NCBI RefSeq assembly: GCF_037974355.1
Contig: NZ_CP150235.1
Coordinates: forward strand, 496,001-560,000
Direction of reading: 5' to 3'
DNA: 64,000 nt
Source of the DNA: Paenibacillus sp. FSL R5-0517
Lineage (GTDB): Bacteria > Bacillota > Bacilli > Paenibacillales > Paenibacillaceae
The first letter of the stretch is position 1, and each line of letters starts with the position of its first letter. The notes under the pieces were generated by a model. The model saw only the letters and a list, made by a program, of their open reading frames with translations, was not told where the DNA came from and did not search any database. Of this stretch, positions 52,204-61,527 are shown in pieces. Position numbers and translations under genes: made by a program.

Positions 52204-54516
52204 TTACTGCTCCATTAGACTGCGCATGAAATTTTTCGGCGTACAGCCGTGAATTTCTTTGAACTTCTTAATGAAATAGGCAGGAGTGCGGTAACCGACC
52301 GTACTTGCGACCTGCTCAACCGTAATTTCACGTTGTGTCATGAGTTCCCGGGCGCGTTCCATTCGCTGATTCGTAACATACTCGGAATAGACAATCCCGG
52401 TTTCTTCTTTGAAGAGTTTACTGAGATATTTAGGGCTGATGAATACTTGCTCTGAGACATGATCCAGCGTGAGATCGCCCGACAAGTGCTCGTGAATATA
52501 GGCTTTGACCGCCGATATGGTATCCACACTCCGTACCTCGCTTCGTTTCTCCATGTGCATCACAAATTCAGTCACGAGATGGATCATCCATTCCGAATAG
52601 CGATTGATATTGTAGAACAATGAAAATTGCTTGTACAAATTCAATGAACTCGCCTCGGCAGGTTGCAGGCGCATCTGTTGAATACATTCAGCGTATATAG
52701 ATACCGTTTTTAATAAGATGATACGACTGTATTCGGCTGAATAGGGGCCTTCCTTTATTATCGCTACCAATTCCTGAATGGCCTGGACCGAACCTTGCAT
52801 ATCCCGAGTCTGCAATTTTTTCTCGAAGTTAATGAGATATGATTCCGGGATCTCCAGACCGCTGGCTTCCCTGTTCAGCAGATCAAGATCCTGAATGGCA
52901 GACTGATCGGGAAAGAAGTAGGCGTATCGAATCAAGGCATTCGCCTGATGATAGCTTGTGTGAATCTTCGTGAAGTGTTCTACCCAGCCGCCTAACGAAA
53001 GTACAAATTCAAGGCCAAATCTGCTTCTTGCCTCCGTGTGAATAAAGTTAATAATGTGATCAGAGATAGGTTCCTCGGATTGATTGGTACAGATGATTAC
53101 ACCGATTTTGTGATCCTGCAATTCCTCTGCGAGCAGCTTTGTTTCTTCCATGTCTGCCATCTCAAGTTGCTGAATCATCGTGTACAACGTATGCTGCAAC
53201 TGTCGTGGCTGTAGATTTTTCCACTTCTCATTGACGGGGTCAATGACGATGCAGCGGAAGCGGGAGTAATCGATTGAAATATGCACAGATTGCAGTTGCT
53301 CTGTCAGCTCTTCCGGTGTAAATCGGTTATTCAACATGTTCAGCATGATACTATGCTTAATCATCTTATGATTGGCCTGCAAGGTTTCTTCAAGACTATC
53401 AACTTTATTGGACAGACTGTTAAACGTTGTATCGATGAACCGGTATTCGTCCTGCTTGAGGCTGGTTGGGCTATCCATCCGGCTCTTGATGTTATTCAGG
53501 ATTTGTTTTAGTGGACTATAGTTGGCCCTGGTGAAGATGGACGACATCGCGATCCCAACCGCTACAGCCAATAAGCCTAGAAGAACTGAAATTTCCTTCA
53601 AGCTATCCAGCTTATAGTAGAAGCTCTCATTAGGCGTGGTCGTATAGATTCGCCATGCATTTCCTTTAAATTGATCTTGCGTAACGACAGAAGAGTCATG
53701 GTTAAATACAGGCGCGAAGTTCTCATCTGAAGAATGAAGAGAGAGCAGTGACTGAGTCAGATTCTCTTCCGTAGCACTGCCTATTAACGTTTTGTCTGCG
53801 GCAGAGATGACAGTTCCATCCTGATCGATGATTAATGTATTCGCATAATCAGCAGGGAGCATATTTTTAATGATCTGACTGATTGCTGACTCTTTGATAT
53901 CAATCGCAATCATGACCTTGCTGTCTTTTCCAGAAGATTGAAACGGGTAACTGTGGACATAGGAAATGATAGGGCTCATGTTGCTCTGTCCCCGCGATTC
54001 GATATATGCATCCTGAGGAACCATGCGAGTCTGCATCCATAAGGAGCTTTCTTCGGTTTCTTTCATCGCAGCAATCCATTCCGTCGTATGATCCGCACTT
54101 GAAGGCGTGTCCCCATAGAGCATCAGCCCATATATAGATGAGACAACGAAGTGGTTCTTAGCATCGTACACATGAATAGCTTCAATGAGATCGGAATAAT
54201 TTTGCACCATATTTATGAGGGACTGTTCGATGTCCAAAATTTTGCTGTGGTTTCCTTTTAAGCTATCCAAATTGATATTTGCAGCGTTACCGAGTGCCAG
54301 GGACAGGTAGACCTGATTCACCTTCTGGATTACGGAGCTCTCAATAGTATTAACCGTGCTTTTCAGCGACAATTGATTATTGATTCGGATCTCTTTGCTG
54401 TATTGATGGGAGAAGAAGAGATAGAAAATGGAGCCGAAAAGAAGCGCAATGACAAGAACGACAGCGAGGTAGGAAAGAACCATCTTGGATCTCACAGACT
54501 GAAATGGCTTACGCAC
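52204..54516 (-). CDS. Membrane-bound AraC-family regulator with extracellular sensor
   Basis: A 770-residue one-component sensor. TM1 is at about 12-34, an extracellular Cache-like domain at about 40-285, TM2 at about 288-310, and a long cytosolic linker with a coiled coil (about 345-390) follows. The C-terminal AraC helix-turn-helix pair is at about 668-766 (LTLDHVSEQVFISPKYLSKLFKEETGIVYSEYV and TVEQVASTVGYRTPAYFIKKFKEIHGCTPKNFM). Proteins of this layout (YesS/YtdP-like) control carbohydrate genes in Bacillus and Paenibacillus. It is encoded upstream of an orphan solute-binding protein that may pass it ligand information. Confidence 0.9.
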   Translation of the reverse strand: MRKPFQSVRSKMVLSYLAVVLVIALLFGSIFYLFFSHQYSKEIRINNQLSLKSTVNTIESSVIQKVNQVYLSLALGNAANINLDSLKGNHSKILDIEQSLINMVQNYSDLIEAIHVYDAKNHFVVSSIYGLMLYGDTPSSADHTTEWIAAMKETEESSLWMQTRMVPQDAYIESRGQSNMSPIISYVHSYPFQSSGKDSKVMIAIDIKESAISQIIKNMLPADYANTLIIDQDGTVISAADKTLIGSATEENLTQSLLSLHSSDENFAPVFNHDSSVVTQDQFKGNAWRIYTTTPNESFYYKLDSLKEISVLLGLLAVAVGIAMSSIFTRANYSPLKQILNNIKSRMDSPTSLKQDEYRFIDTTFNSLSNKVDSLEETLQANHKMIKHSIMLNMLNNRFTPEELTEQLQSVHISIDYSRFRCIVIDPVNEKWKNLQPRQLQHTLYTMIQQLEMADMEETKLLAEELQDHKIGVIICTNQSEEPISDHIINFIHTEARSRFGLEFVLSLGGWVEHFTKIHTSYHQANALIRYAYFFPDQSAIQDLDLLNREASGLEIPESYLINFEKKLQTRDMQGSVQAIQELVAIIKEGPYSAEYSRIILLKTVSIYAECIQQMRLQPAEASSLNLYKQFSLFYNINRYSEWMIHLVTEFVMHMEKRSEVRSVDTISAVKAYIHEHLSGDLTLDHVSEQVFISPKYLSKLFKEETGIVYSEYVTNQRMERARELMTQREITVEQVASTVGYRTPAYFIKKFKEIHGCTPKNFMRSLMEQ

Positions 54517-54879
54517 CCTTTTTCCCCCTTCAATTCCTCATATCTAGACAACTTCATCATTATATAGCAGGCCGAGGACAAGAAATCATGTTGACCGAAA
54601 TTTAACAAACGTCTTGCTCATATTTTACACCAATTTAATAAAGCGTTTACATAAAAAGATATCTTAATTAACGAAACTAGTATTTCCTCTGTTTTTTGGG
54701 GGTGGAAATCATCGGAACGTACGATTTTGATATAAAACGGAATATGTTCTATAGATGCGAAATGCTCCCTAATGCTACATTAACGGCAGATCAGACATCT
54801 GGATAGAGACTTTTGTCCTCATATGCTGACGCAGAAGTGAAAATGAATTTACGATTAGGGGAGCGTGTATTAGTAAGCC
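54517..54879 (+). promoter_or_regulatory. Upstream region of the SLH-phosphatase gene with promoter and cre-like site
   Basis: No gene. TTGATA (54727), a 17-base spacer and TATAGA (54750) form a likely sigma-A promoter. An AAAGCGTTTACA block near 54640 resembles a cre site with two mismatches. Confidence 0.5.
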
Positions 54880-57591
54880 ATGAGAAAACCACTTAAAAAG
54901 TCACTTGCACTACTTCTAATGTTGTCTATGGTAGGTCCGACGTTTGCAGAGAAGAGTTTTGCAGCCGATCAGAAGATTCAGTTCTCTGATATTAAGGGAC
55001 ACTGGGCGGAAGCAAATATTCAAGCATGGGGCGATGAAGGATTAATTCGGGGCTACCTGGATCGTTCATTCAAACCGAACACGTATATTACCAGAGCAGA
55101 ATTTATGAATTTGGTAAATGGAGCGTTTGGATATTCCGGACAAGCTGAAGTTACCTTTAACGATGTGTCGGAGAGTGCGTGGTATTACGAAGCAGTTTCG
55201 ATCGCAAATGCGAATGGATATATAGATGGATATGCGGATGGCACCATGAAGCCGCAAGATCCGATTACACGTCAGGAAGCAGCTAAAGTCATTGCTGGTA
55301 TTCTAAATTTGGAGTCGAATGAAACAGCAGCAAATGTCTTTAGCGATTCATCTTCTATTGCGGCGTGGAGCAAGGGGGCTGTAGGTGGAGCTGCTGCAGC
55401 GAAAATTATTGCCGGATATGCAGATGGAAGCTTCAAACCGCTTGATTCCATTACTCGTGCCGAAGCCGTGTCAGCACTCGTTAAGGCGGTAGAAGCAGAT
55501 GCGACTACGGCTGCCAAACCAGCTAAGCCAAAAGGAACGGCAGCCGTGCTGAATGTTAATCCTCCAGCAGATGAAGCCCGGTTGTCCGCCGTGAAGGACG
55601 GAGCCAATGCTGGAGACGACACCTTGAAAAATATTGCGGAAACCAATCCGTTTATTGATATTTTGGACGGTTTTGATCAAGTATGGTCCATGAATCAAGC
55701 AGATTGGAGAGACGGAACAGCGGCAACCAAAATTGGGGCTGACGGGAAGAATGCAAAGTATGGAGATGGACCGTCCCCCTATTATGACGGCTTTAAGAAT
55801 GATCCAACCGTACCCGTCGCTGATCAGAAAACATATGCAAATGAAGAAATCCGAAACAAAGCGACTTGGGAAGCCAATATCAGATATGTAGAAAAGGTCA
55901 CGCAAAACCGCACGGGTGAAGAAGCTTTGGCAGCCTATTATGATGACCAAAGGGATAAGATCTATAGTGTGATGGAGGGCTTTGGTCCGTTGGCTAACAC
56001 GTATGTAGATATCATCAAGCCAAAGACAAACGTTGAACGAACGGTGGACGATATGAATAAGGTGTTGACCGAAGAAACGGTGGAAGATGAAAGCCAAGGT
56101 ATTGGAGATTGGGATGCAAAAACGGAGCTTTCAGACCTGGTTAATTTGGTTGATCTGGTTCGATTCAAAATTCCTGCCTCATCTAATCCCTCTAAATATT
56201 TCTACTCTTCCCCAAGACCGTGGAGAATGAATTCCAATGGAGAAGTGAAAGAGGTTGTCGATAGCAAAGGGCTGCCTGTATGGGAAACCATGGGCGAAGG
56301 TGAGAAAAAAGAAGTACCTCTGGCTTCAGGCGGCACCAAATCAACCGGAGAAAAACATTACCAGCAATACGAAACTAACGTTAAGCTTATTCCTGCCTTA
56401 ACTTATGTCAAACGAATTGCTGAGGATGGAAGAGGAAAAGATGGCGGATTCCCGAGCGGACATACCAGTGCAGCTTATTTATCCGTATTTCCTTTGGCAT
56501 ACGCTACGCCAGAACGATTCGCTGAATTGTTAACGAGAGCAGCTCAGTTGGGAGAGAATCGAGTCGTAACGGGGATGCACTCACCGCTTGATGTTATAGG
56601 CGGAAGAATACAATCCACGGCCATGGCTGCATATGCACTTAATCAGGCTGAGAACAAAGATGTGTTAGAGAAAGGCTATGAGAATGCAGGTGAAGTATTT
56701 GGAGCTGCAGCCAAGGAAAAAAATATGAGTCTGTATGAATATGCACACACCGTAACAGAGGATTACACATTTAAGAGTGCTTATGATGTACACAAATGGG
56801 AAGATCATGATGCCAATAAAGCCTTCTATAGAGAGAAGATGACATATGGTCTACCACAAACAGGAACTAAAGGTTTGGCTCCCGTTGTACCGCAAGGAGC
56901 AGAAGCGCTGTTGGAAACACGTCAACCGTATTTAACAGATGAGCAGCGCAGACAAGTATTGTATACAACATCCATTGACTCTGGATATCCTGTACTGGAT
57001 GAATCCAAGGGCTGGGGTAGAATTGATCTGGTCACGGCTGCGGATGGATACGGTGCATTCTTAAACAATGTAACTGTGGATATGGATGCTTCCAAAGGAC
57101 GGTTTAATGCAGAAGACTGGTGGAGAAATAATATCACCGGCAGTGGAATGCTCACGAAAAAGGGAACAGGAACCCTTACATTGACAGGAAAAAATAGCTA
57201 CACAGGCGGAACCTTACTGCAAGCAGGAACACTGGTAGCTGAATCTGCAACGGCTTTTGGTACAGGTGATCTGTATGTAGAGAATGGAACAGTTGTTGTG
57301 AATGTGGATGGAGCATTAAACTTGAATAGAAACTTCACCATGGATAAGGGCACGCTGGAATTGGTTGTCGCTGATGGCAACAGTCAGCTGAATGTCGGCA
57401 GAAAACTCTATATTGATGGAGGAAGCCTGAATCTGGACTTGTCCAACTATAAGATTGAAGGCTCCAAAGATATTACGTTAATCACCGCGAATGGAATTAC
57501 AGGTGAATTCGACAGTGTAACGGCAGATGGTTATAACGTTACGGTCACCTATGAAAAAGGTCGTATCATTGCACATGTTGCAGCCAAATAA
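54880..57591 (+). CDS. S-layer-anchored PAP2-family acid phosphatase with autotransporter-type beta repeats
   Basis: A 903-residue surface protein. Signal peptide is about 1-28. Three SLH domains sit at about 32-205 (FSDIKGHWAEANIQAWGDEG and repeats) for wall binding. A phosphatase domain at about 220-640 has the full PAP2 signature: Lys439-x6-Arg446-Pro447, Pro525-Ser-Gly-His528 and Arg561-x5-His567-x3-Asp571. The end (about 725-903) has a passenger-associated beta-strand repeat (GTGTLTLTGKNSYTGGTLLQAG), better known from Gram-negative autotransporters. It should release phosphate from esters at the cell surface. The ribosome site GGGGAG is about 15 bases from ATG, rather far. Terminator follows. 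Confidence 0.9.
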   Translation: MRKPLKKSLALLLMLSMVGPTFAEKSFAADQKIQFSDIKGHWAEANIQAWGDEGLIRGYLDRSFKPNTYITRAEFMNLVNGAFGYSGQAEVTFNDVSESAWYYEAVSIANANGYIDGYADGTMKPQDPITRQEAAKVIAGILNLESNETAANVFSDSSSIAAWSKGAVGGAAAAKIIAGYADGSFKPLDSITRAEAVSALVKAVEADATTAAKPAKPKGTAAVLNVNPPADEARLSAVKDGANAGDDTLKNIAETNPFIDILDGFDQVWSMNQADWRDGTAATKIGADGKNAKYGDGPSPYYDGFKNDPTVPVADQKTYANEEIRNKATWEANIRYVEKVTQNRTGEEALAAYYDDQRDKIYSVMEGFGPLANTYVDIIKPKTNVERTVDDMNKVLTEETVEDESQGIGDWDAKTELSDLVNLVDLVRFKIPASSNPSKYFYSSPRPWRMNSNGEVKEVVDSKGLPVWETMGEGEKKEVPLASGGTKSTGEKHYQQYETNVKLIPALTYVKRIAEDGRGKDGGFPSGHTSAAYLSVFPLAYATPERFAELLTRAAQLGENRVVTGMHSPLDVIGGRIQSTAMAAYALNQAENKDVLEKGYENAGEVFGAAAKEKNMSLYEYAHTVTEDYTFKSAYDVHKWEDHDANKAFYREKMTYGLPQTGTKGLAPVVPQGAEALLETRQPYLTDEQRRQVLYTTSIDSGYPVLDESKGWGRIDLVTAADGYGAFLNNVTVDMDASKGRFNAEDWWRNNITGSGMLTKKGTGTLTLTGKNSYTGGTLLQAGTLVAESATAFGTGDLYVENGTVVVNVDGALNLNRNFTMDKGTLELVVADGNSQLNVGRKLYIDGGSLNLDLSNYKIEGSKDITLITANGITGEFDSVTADGYNVTVTYEKGRIIAHVAAK

Positions 57592-57645
57592 GCAAAGTAA
57601 TTAGTGCTAGCGTTCAATTCTTCGCAAGACAAAATTAGTAATATA

Positions 57646-57685
57646 GAAAAGGGCTGAAACTACAATGTAGTTTCGGCCCTTTTTG
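57646..57685 (+). terminator. Terminator after the SLH-phosphatase gene
   Basis: AAAAGGGCtGAAACTAC pairs with GTAGTTTCgGCCCTTTTT: a stem of about 16 bp with T-runs on both strands. Confidence 0.9.
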
Positions 57686-57745
57686 CGTACAGACTTGCAG
57701 AATGAAGATCGTGTCTTCAAATCTACTGAAAGCCAAGGCGTACAT

Positions 57746-57880
57746 GATCGACTTTTTTAGCGTTTTTGTCGATCGATTTTGGGAAATAACGTGTCTGATG
57801 TTCCTTACAATGTTGCAAGAGGACGCAGAGGTCAACTAAGACTTCCTGAGTTCCTTAGAAAATCGGCTGAATGCGTTAGT
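57746..57880 (+). repeat. REP-like repeat cluster C
   Basis: Two direct units of the cluster A/B repeat (57781-57808 and 57830-57858, 49 bases apart) and a partial third (57861-57880). A GATCGAC/GTCGATC hairpin lies just before them (57746-57774). The cluster ends at the stop codon of the minus-strand membrane gene. Confidence 0.65.
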
Positions 57881-58767
57881 TATTCGTCGGTATTGGGAAC
57901 TGATTTACGACGTGTATTCACTTCCATCTCCGTAGAGGTTTGCTTCGTTGGTTCCAGCTCCGTATGCCCTGCATAAGGGCGATCACTGCGAGAGCGTGTC
58001 CCATTCAACGCGAAACCCGATGTGAATATAATCAACTGTAATCCCAGGGCATAGGGCGCAGCATCAAATCCAATCAGGTGGAGTAAGGAGCATAGCGCGA
58101 TCACCAAGGAGAGCAATTTGAATACTGTACGTGGCTTATCCCGACGTGGGCTGGCCCAGAGCAGGTAACCATATATGATGGTGATCATTAGGGAAACCGC
58201 GCGAATCCATGGCAATATGCTCTCCCATGAGTCTACAGGCACATCCAACATCCGTTGACCTAATACCAGATCTGTAACCAGAAACCCTGTAGCGGCTAAT
58301 GCGGCTGGTTCGGCTACCGGCCGAAGGATGGTCCAGACCGCTGTGCCCCAATGATCTGCATGTGTATCCCGGCTGAGTTCATCTGATAATACGGTGCATT
58401 CTCGTTCCAGTGCTCTGTGCATAAGGCCGAGTTTGGCAGGGTCATGTTCCTTGATACAGTCTCGAATCTGATCCTGTAGTTGAGGGGAAAGGTAAGATGC
58501 GGCTTTGCAGGCTAACATTGCTGTGATCAGATCGTTATGTTCGGGTTCCGATGGTTCATAATTCCGATTTTCCTGGATGGTAAGTTGTCCCAAGAGGGCT
58601 GTACTTATGTATAATGTATCTCGTATCCTTCGCATTCGCCTTTCGTGGCTGCGGCGAACTTCAGTGGCAGACCATATGTATATCCCCAGAAGCACAGCCA
58701 TGACGCCAAGCAGCACAGCCACAGTGCCTGGGCGCGATGTTAGATCTTCAATCCAACGTTGAAACAC
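57880..58767 (-). CDS. Hypothetical membrane protein
   Basis: A 295-residue protein I do not recognise. It has an N-terminal membrane helix (about 15-33), a soluble helical region with Cys residues (about 40-145) and about four further helices (148-168, 183-203, 218-236 and 240-258). A charged C-terminal tail follows. The charge pattern suggests the 40-145 region is cytosolic. Likely starts at ATG 58767 with AAAGGAGGAACAAG upstream. Neighbouring genes give no functional hint. Confidence 0.7.
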   Translation of the reverse strand: MFQRWIEDLTSRPGTVAVLLGVMAVLLGIYIWSATEVRRSHERRMRRIRDTLYISTALLGQLTIQENRNYEPSEPEHNDLITAMLACKAASYLSPQLQDQIRDCIKEHDPAKLGLMHRALERECTVLSDELSRDTHADHWGTAVWTILRPVAEPAALAATGFLVTDLVLGQRMLDVPVDSWESILPWIRAVSLMITIIYGYLLWASPRRDKPRTVFKLLSLVIALCSLLHLIGFDAAPYALGLQLIIFTSGFALNGTRSRSDRPYAGHTELEPTKQTSTEMEVNTRRKSVPNTDE

Positions 58768-58878
58768 ACTTGTTCCTCCTTTGCAGCAACTTCACGTATC
58801 ATGAAACACGCTTCACGTAAGCTTTCTCTCACTATTACACAGGAAGTAGATGAATTCAAGCAGAAAGGGGCACAATTC

Positions 58879-59292
58879 ATGGATCATGTGAATATTGAAC
58901 ACACACCACCCGCAGCTGGGGAGTATCTTTCCCTGCGACAGATTGCCGGCCTTAGTCCGATGAGCAGGGAAGGGGCGGAGATTGGACTACCGAATAGCCT
59001 GTTTGCCGTATGTCTGCGTGAAGAGGATATGCTGGTAGGTATGGGGCGAGTGATTGGAGATGGAGGTTGCTTTTTTCAGGTCGTCGATATTGCTGTACAC
59101 CCGGATCTTCAGGGAATGGGTTATGGAAAACTGATCATGAGCGAGATCATGAATTATCTGCGTGATGTTGTGCCTGCTCGAGGTTTGGTCAGTTTGCTGG
59201 CGGATGTTCCTGCGGATCGCCTATATGCTCAGTTTGGATTTGAGTATACTAGTCCGAAATCGGAGGGTATGTGGTGGAGACAGGGAGAGTAG
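58879..59292 (+). CDS. GNAT-family N-acetyltransferase
   Basis: A 137-residue acetyl-CoA-dependent acetyltransferase. The acetyl-CoA motif is VVDIAVHPDLQGMGYGKLIMSEI (Q-x2-G-x-G), and the last strand YAQFGFEYTSPKSEGMWW is typical. Start 58879 is preferred: AAAGGGG lies 8 bases upstream. The longer frame from 58759 overlaps the start of the divergent gene. Substrate unknown. A perfect hairpin terminator follows. Confidence 0.88.
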   Translation: MDHVNIEHTPPAAGEYLSLRQIAGLSPMSREGAEIGLPNSLFAVCLREEDMLVGMGRVIGDGGCFFQVVDIAVHPDLQGMGYGKLIMSEIMNYLRDVVPARGLVSLLADVPADRLYAQFGFEYTSPKSEGMWWRQGE

Positions 59293-59319
59293 CGAACTAA
59301 TTAAATAACCTATTCAGCG

Positions 59320-59346
59320 AACCTTTGGATATCCAAAGGTTTTTTG
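59320..59346 (+). terminator. Terminator after the GNAT gene
   Basis: AACCTTTGGATATCCAAAGG continues as a perfect palindrome and runs into a T-run. Confidence 0.88.
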
Positions 59347-59351
59347 CTTTA

Positions 59352-59412
59352 CAACCATTTATTTACAAGTATAATGTAAATTATAACCAATTTACGATTT
59401 ACAAATTACAAT
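59352..59412 (+). promoter_or_regulatory. Iterated TTTAC elements before the ribbon-helix-helix gene
   Basis: TTTACAAG, ATGTAAAT, ATTTACGA, TTTACAAA and TTACAATA recur within 60 bases in both orientations, including TTTAC-n9-GTAAA. Multiple short half-sites are typical for ribbon-helix-helix repressors, so autoregulation is likely. Confidence 0.5.
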
Positions 59413-59447
59413 ATACAGATTCCTTATTGAGAATGGAGGAAATGAAT

Positions 59448-59825
59448 ATGTACAATGATCAGAAAGCTCAGTTTAACCAGATGGTGGAACGATCTGTGGA
59501 GCAGGCGAACAAAAACCTTTCGGGAACCAAGGGGGTAGTTTCCGTTCGATTAAGTCAGGAAGAGATTGATATTATTGATCAGCTTGTATTTCTTGAGTTA
59601 GCCAAAAACCGTTCTGACGCAACTGCGATGCTGATTAGGGAAGGCATACGAACACATCAGACCTTATTAAACGAGATACGCGAGTATACGGCCGAACTGG
59701 AACGGGTAAAAGCCAAGATACAACAAACCATTCGAGATTCCGGTTTAGTAGCGCGTCTGCATCGTAATAGTGATGATGAATCTGTTACGTACGATGGAGA
59801 GGTGCGTGAAAAAGATGAAAAGTGA
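59448..59825 (+). CDS. Ribbon-helix-helix-type regulator with coiled-coil tail
   Basis: A 125-residue protein. A ribbon-helix-helix fold is seen in VVSVRLSQEEIDIIDQLV and the following helix (SDATAMLIREGIRTH), at about 28-70. A coiled-coil-like helix (NEIREYTAELERVKAKIQQTI) and an acidic tail complete it. ATG 59448 has GGAGG 8 bases upstream. Its 3' end overlaps the MFS gene by 11 bases, so it probably regulates that exporter. Repeated TTTAC elements lie upstream. Confidence 0.8.
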   Translation: MYNDQKAQFNQMVERSVEQANKNLSGTKGVVSVRLSQEEIDIIDQLVFLELAKNRSDATAMLIREGIRTHQTLLNEIREYTAELERVKAKIQQTIRDSGLVARLHRNSDDESVTYDGEVREKDEK

Positions 59826-61086
59826 GATTCGCGGCGACAGCTATCGAGCGGTTTTACGCCTTCCTTCTTTTGTAGTGCTTCTTGTCGGCAGATTGATTTC
59901 CGGGGCAGGACAGATTTTATTTTCTATGGCGACGATGTGGTATATCCTGCAATTAACGGAGTCGGCACTCGCTGCTGCGCTTATTCCGATGCTGCCTTAT
60001 CTGATCTATGCATTTCTAGGCATCCCCCTGGCTACGATCAGCGATCGCCTGCCGAAGAAACAACTTTTGATCTGGACAGATATACTGCGCGCAGGTATAG
60101 CCTGTCTTCTGGCGCTTTTGTTCATGACAGGTTCCATGCTTCCTTGGCATATTTACGCAGCCAATCTGCTCATTGCCATCCTTGGATTTTTGTTTAATCC
60201 CGCTACCCAGACAGTCATCCCCGCAATTTTGCCAGAACCTACAAAACAATTAGCTCCAGCCAATGCATTACTGAACTCTTCCTCCAAAACGATTGAATTG
60301 CTTGGATACGCCATGGGGGGGATATTGATTGCGCTCATCTCCGTTCAGTCCATCTTGTTTATCTATGCAGTTACGTTTCTGTTATCCGCCATATCCATTT
60401 TCTTTATCCGCATCCCTGCAACCAAAGTCGTGAAACAAAAAGGAGTCTCAGGTTTTGTCAAAGATAGCATGCAGGGAATTACCTTCCTGTTTTCCCGTAA
60501 AATTTTGGCCTGCTGCATTATCTTTGGAGCCATTATCAATTTTGCGGGTGCACCACTGCACATTTTTACGCCGATTTTTGCCAATATGGTGCTGCAAGCC
60601 GGACCACAAGGCTACGGTCTTCTTCAGTCAGCCTTTGCCGCTGGAAGTATTGCAGGCTCTCTGCTCAGTGGCAAATATGCCAAAAGACTCTCGCTCGCTC
60701 ACTGGTTTTTGATTAGTTATCTCATCTCAGGTACAAGTTTGCTGCTCATGCCGATGTTTCCTAAGCTGTATATCGCTATTGCGTGTTCATTTTTGTTGAT
60801 GCTGGGACTTGCTCTTGTGAACGTACCTTTGGTTACATCGATTCTTTTATCCACACCGGAAGAAAAAAGAGGACGTGTCATGAACAGCATGGGTGTTTTG
60901 ATGAGTGGTGTTAGTAATCCGCTTGGTTTGTTACTGGGCGGATGGTTCATTGAAACGTACAATCCTTCATGGGTGTACATGGGGATTGGTACATTTGTTA
61001 TTTGTATGGGCATGGCAAGCCTGTTTGTTCGACCATTCCGTGAAGAACGGAGCAAGCGTACGAGGCAACAAACGACCTCTATGTAG
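59815..61086 (+). CDS. MFS efflux transporter (macrolide-efflux-like)
   Basis: A 424-residue 12-helix transporter of the MFS drug/macrolide efflux (MefA/DHA3) type. The loop motif is AFLGIPLATISDRLPKKQLL between helices 2 and 3; FNPATQTVIPAILP and LNSSSKTIELLGYAMGGIL follow. ATG 59815 was selected since it overlaps the upstream gene end, with GGAGAGG 10 bases upstream. The lanthipeptide precursor gene follows after 185 bases with no clear terminator, so the protein could export that product, but this is only inferred from position. Confidence 0.85.
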   Translation: MKSEIRGDSYRAVLRLPSFVVLLVGRLISGAGQILFSMATMWYILQLTESALAAALIPMLPYLIYAFLGIPLATISDRLPKKQLLIWTDILRAGIACLLALLFMTGSMLPWHIYAANLLIAILGFLFNPATQTVIPAILPEPTKQLAPANALLNSSSKTIELLGYAMGGILIALISVQSILFIYAVTFLLSAISIFFIRIPATKVVKQKGVSGFVKDSMQGITFLFSRKILACCIIFGAIINFAGAPLHIFTPIFANMVLQAGPQGYGLLQSAFAAGSIAGSLLSGKYAKRLSLAHWFLISYLISGTSLLLMPMFPKLYIAIACSFLLMLGLALVNVPLVTSILLSTPEEKRGRVMNSMGVLMSGVSNPLGLLLGGWFIETYNPSWVYMGIGTFVICMGMASLFVRPFREERSKRTRQQTTSM

Positions 61087-61271
61087 TACGGAATCTGATG
61101 TCATACTGCACCTCTTTTTAGTCCGAGGAAACAAGTAATTTGACATAGTCAGGCGAATAAATGGATTCAATGAATAATTTATGTAAAATAATTCAATTAA
61201 AAAGAAGGAAATTCAAAATTTATGTAGAATTTGGTTTATAAGAGGGGGAGACAAATGGGAGGTAATTTATC

Positions 61272-61409
61272 ATGGAAAACAAGGAAATTTTATCTGTACA
61301 GGATTTGATGGCACTAGAGGTTGAAGAGGATAACAACATGTTTGAGGAAACAAGCTTGTGTACAGTGTGCAGCTGGACTAGCTCACAAACAATCGTTGTC
61401 GAGAGCTAG
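61272..61409 (+). CDS. Lanthipeptide precursor peptide (class III/IV-like LanA)
   Basis: A 45-residue open frame with GGGAGG 8 bases upstream, directly ahead of the lanthipeptide synthetase. The leader contains ILSVQDL at residues 6-12, similar to the ILxLQ helix recognised by class III enzymes, then an acidic stretch to about residue 26. The core holds Thr27, Ser28, Cys30, Thr31, Cys33, Ser34, Thr36, Ser37, Ser38, Thr40 and Ser45: two cysteines for rings and many Ser/Thr for dehydration. No leader peptidase site is obvious. A 17-codon frame at 61255 (ATG behind GAGGGGGAG) overlaps its start. The product structure is unknown. Confidence 0.85.
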   Translation: MENKEILSVQDLMALEVEEDNNMFEETSLCTVCSWTSSQTIVVES

Positions 61410-61527
61410 GAACTTCTTTACACGCTCTATTCACTGAATCATTTGAAAGATAAGTCTTTGGTTTTCGCGCATTACTAAAATAATTGTATCTCCCCCTCTT
61501 ACTTTATCCAAAAAGGAGTGATTCTCA

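Noticed and set aside
54639..54652. A cre site before the SLH-phosphatase gene
   Set aside because: Two mismatches in the conserved outer positions; kept only as a remark, not as a separate site.
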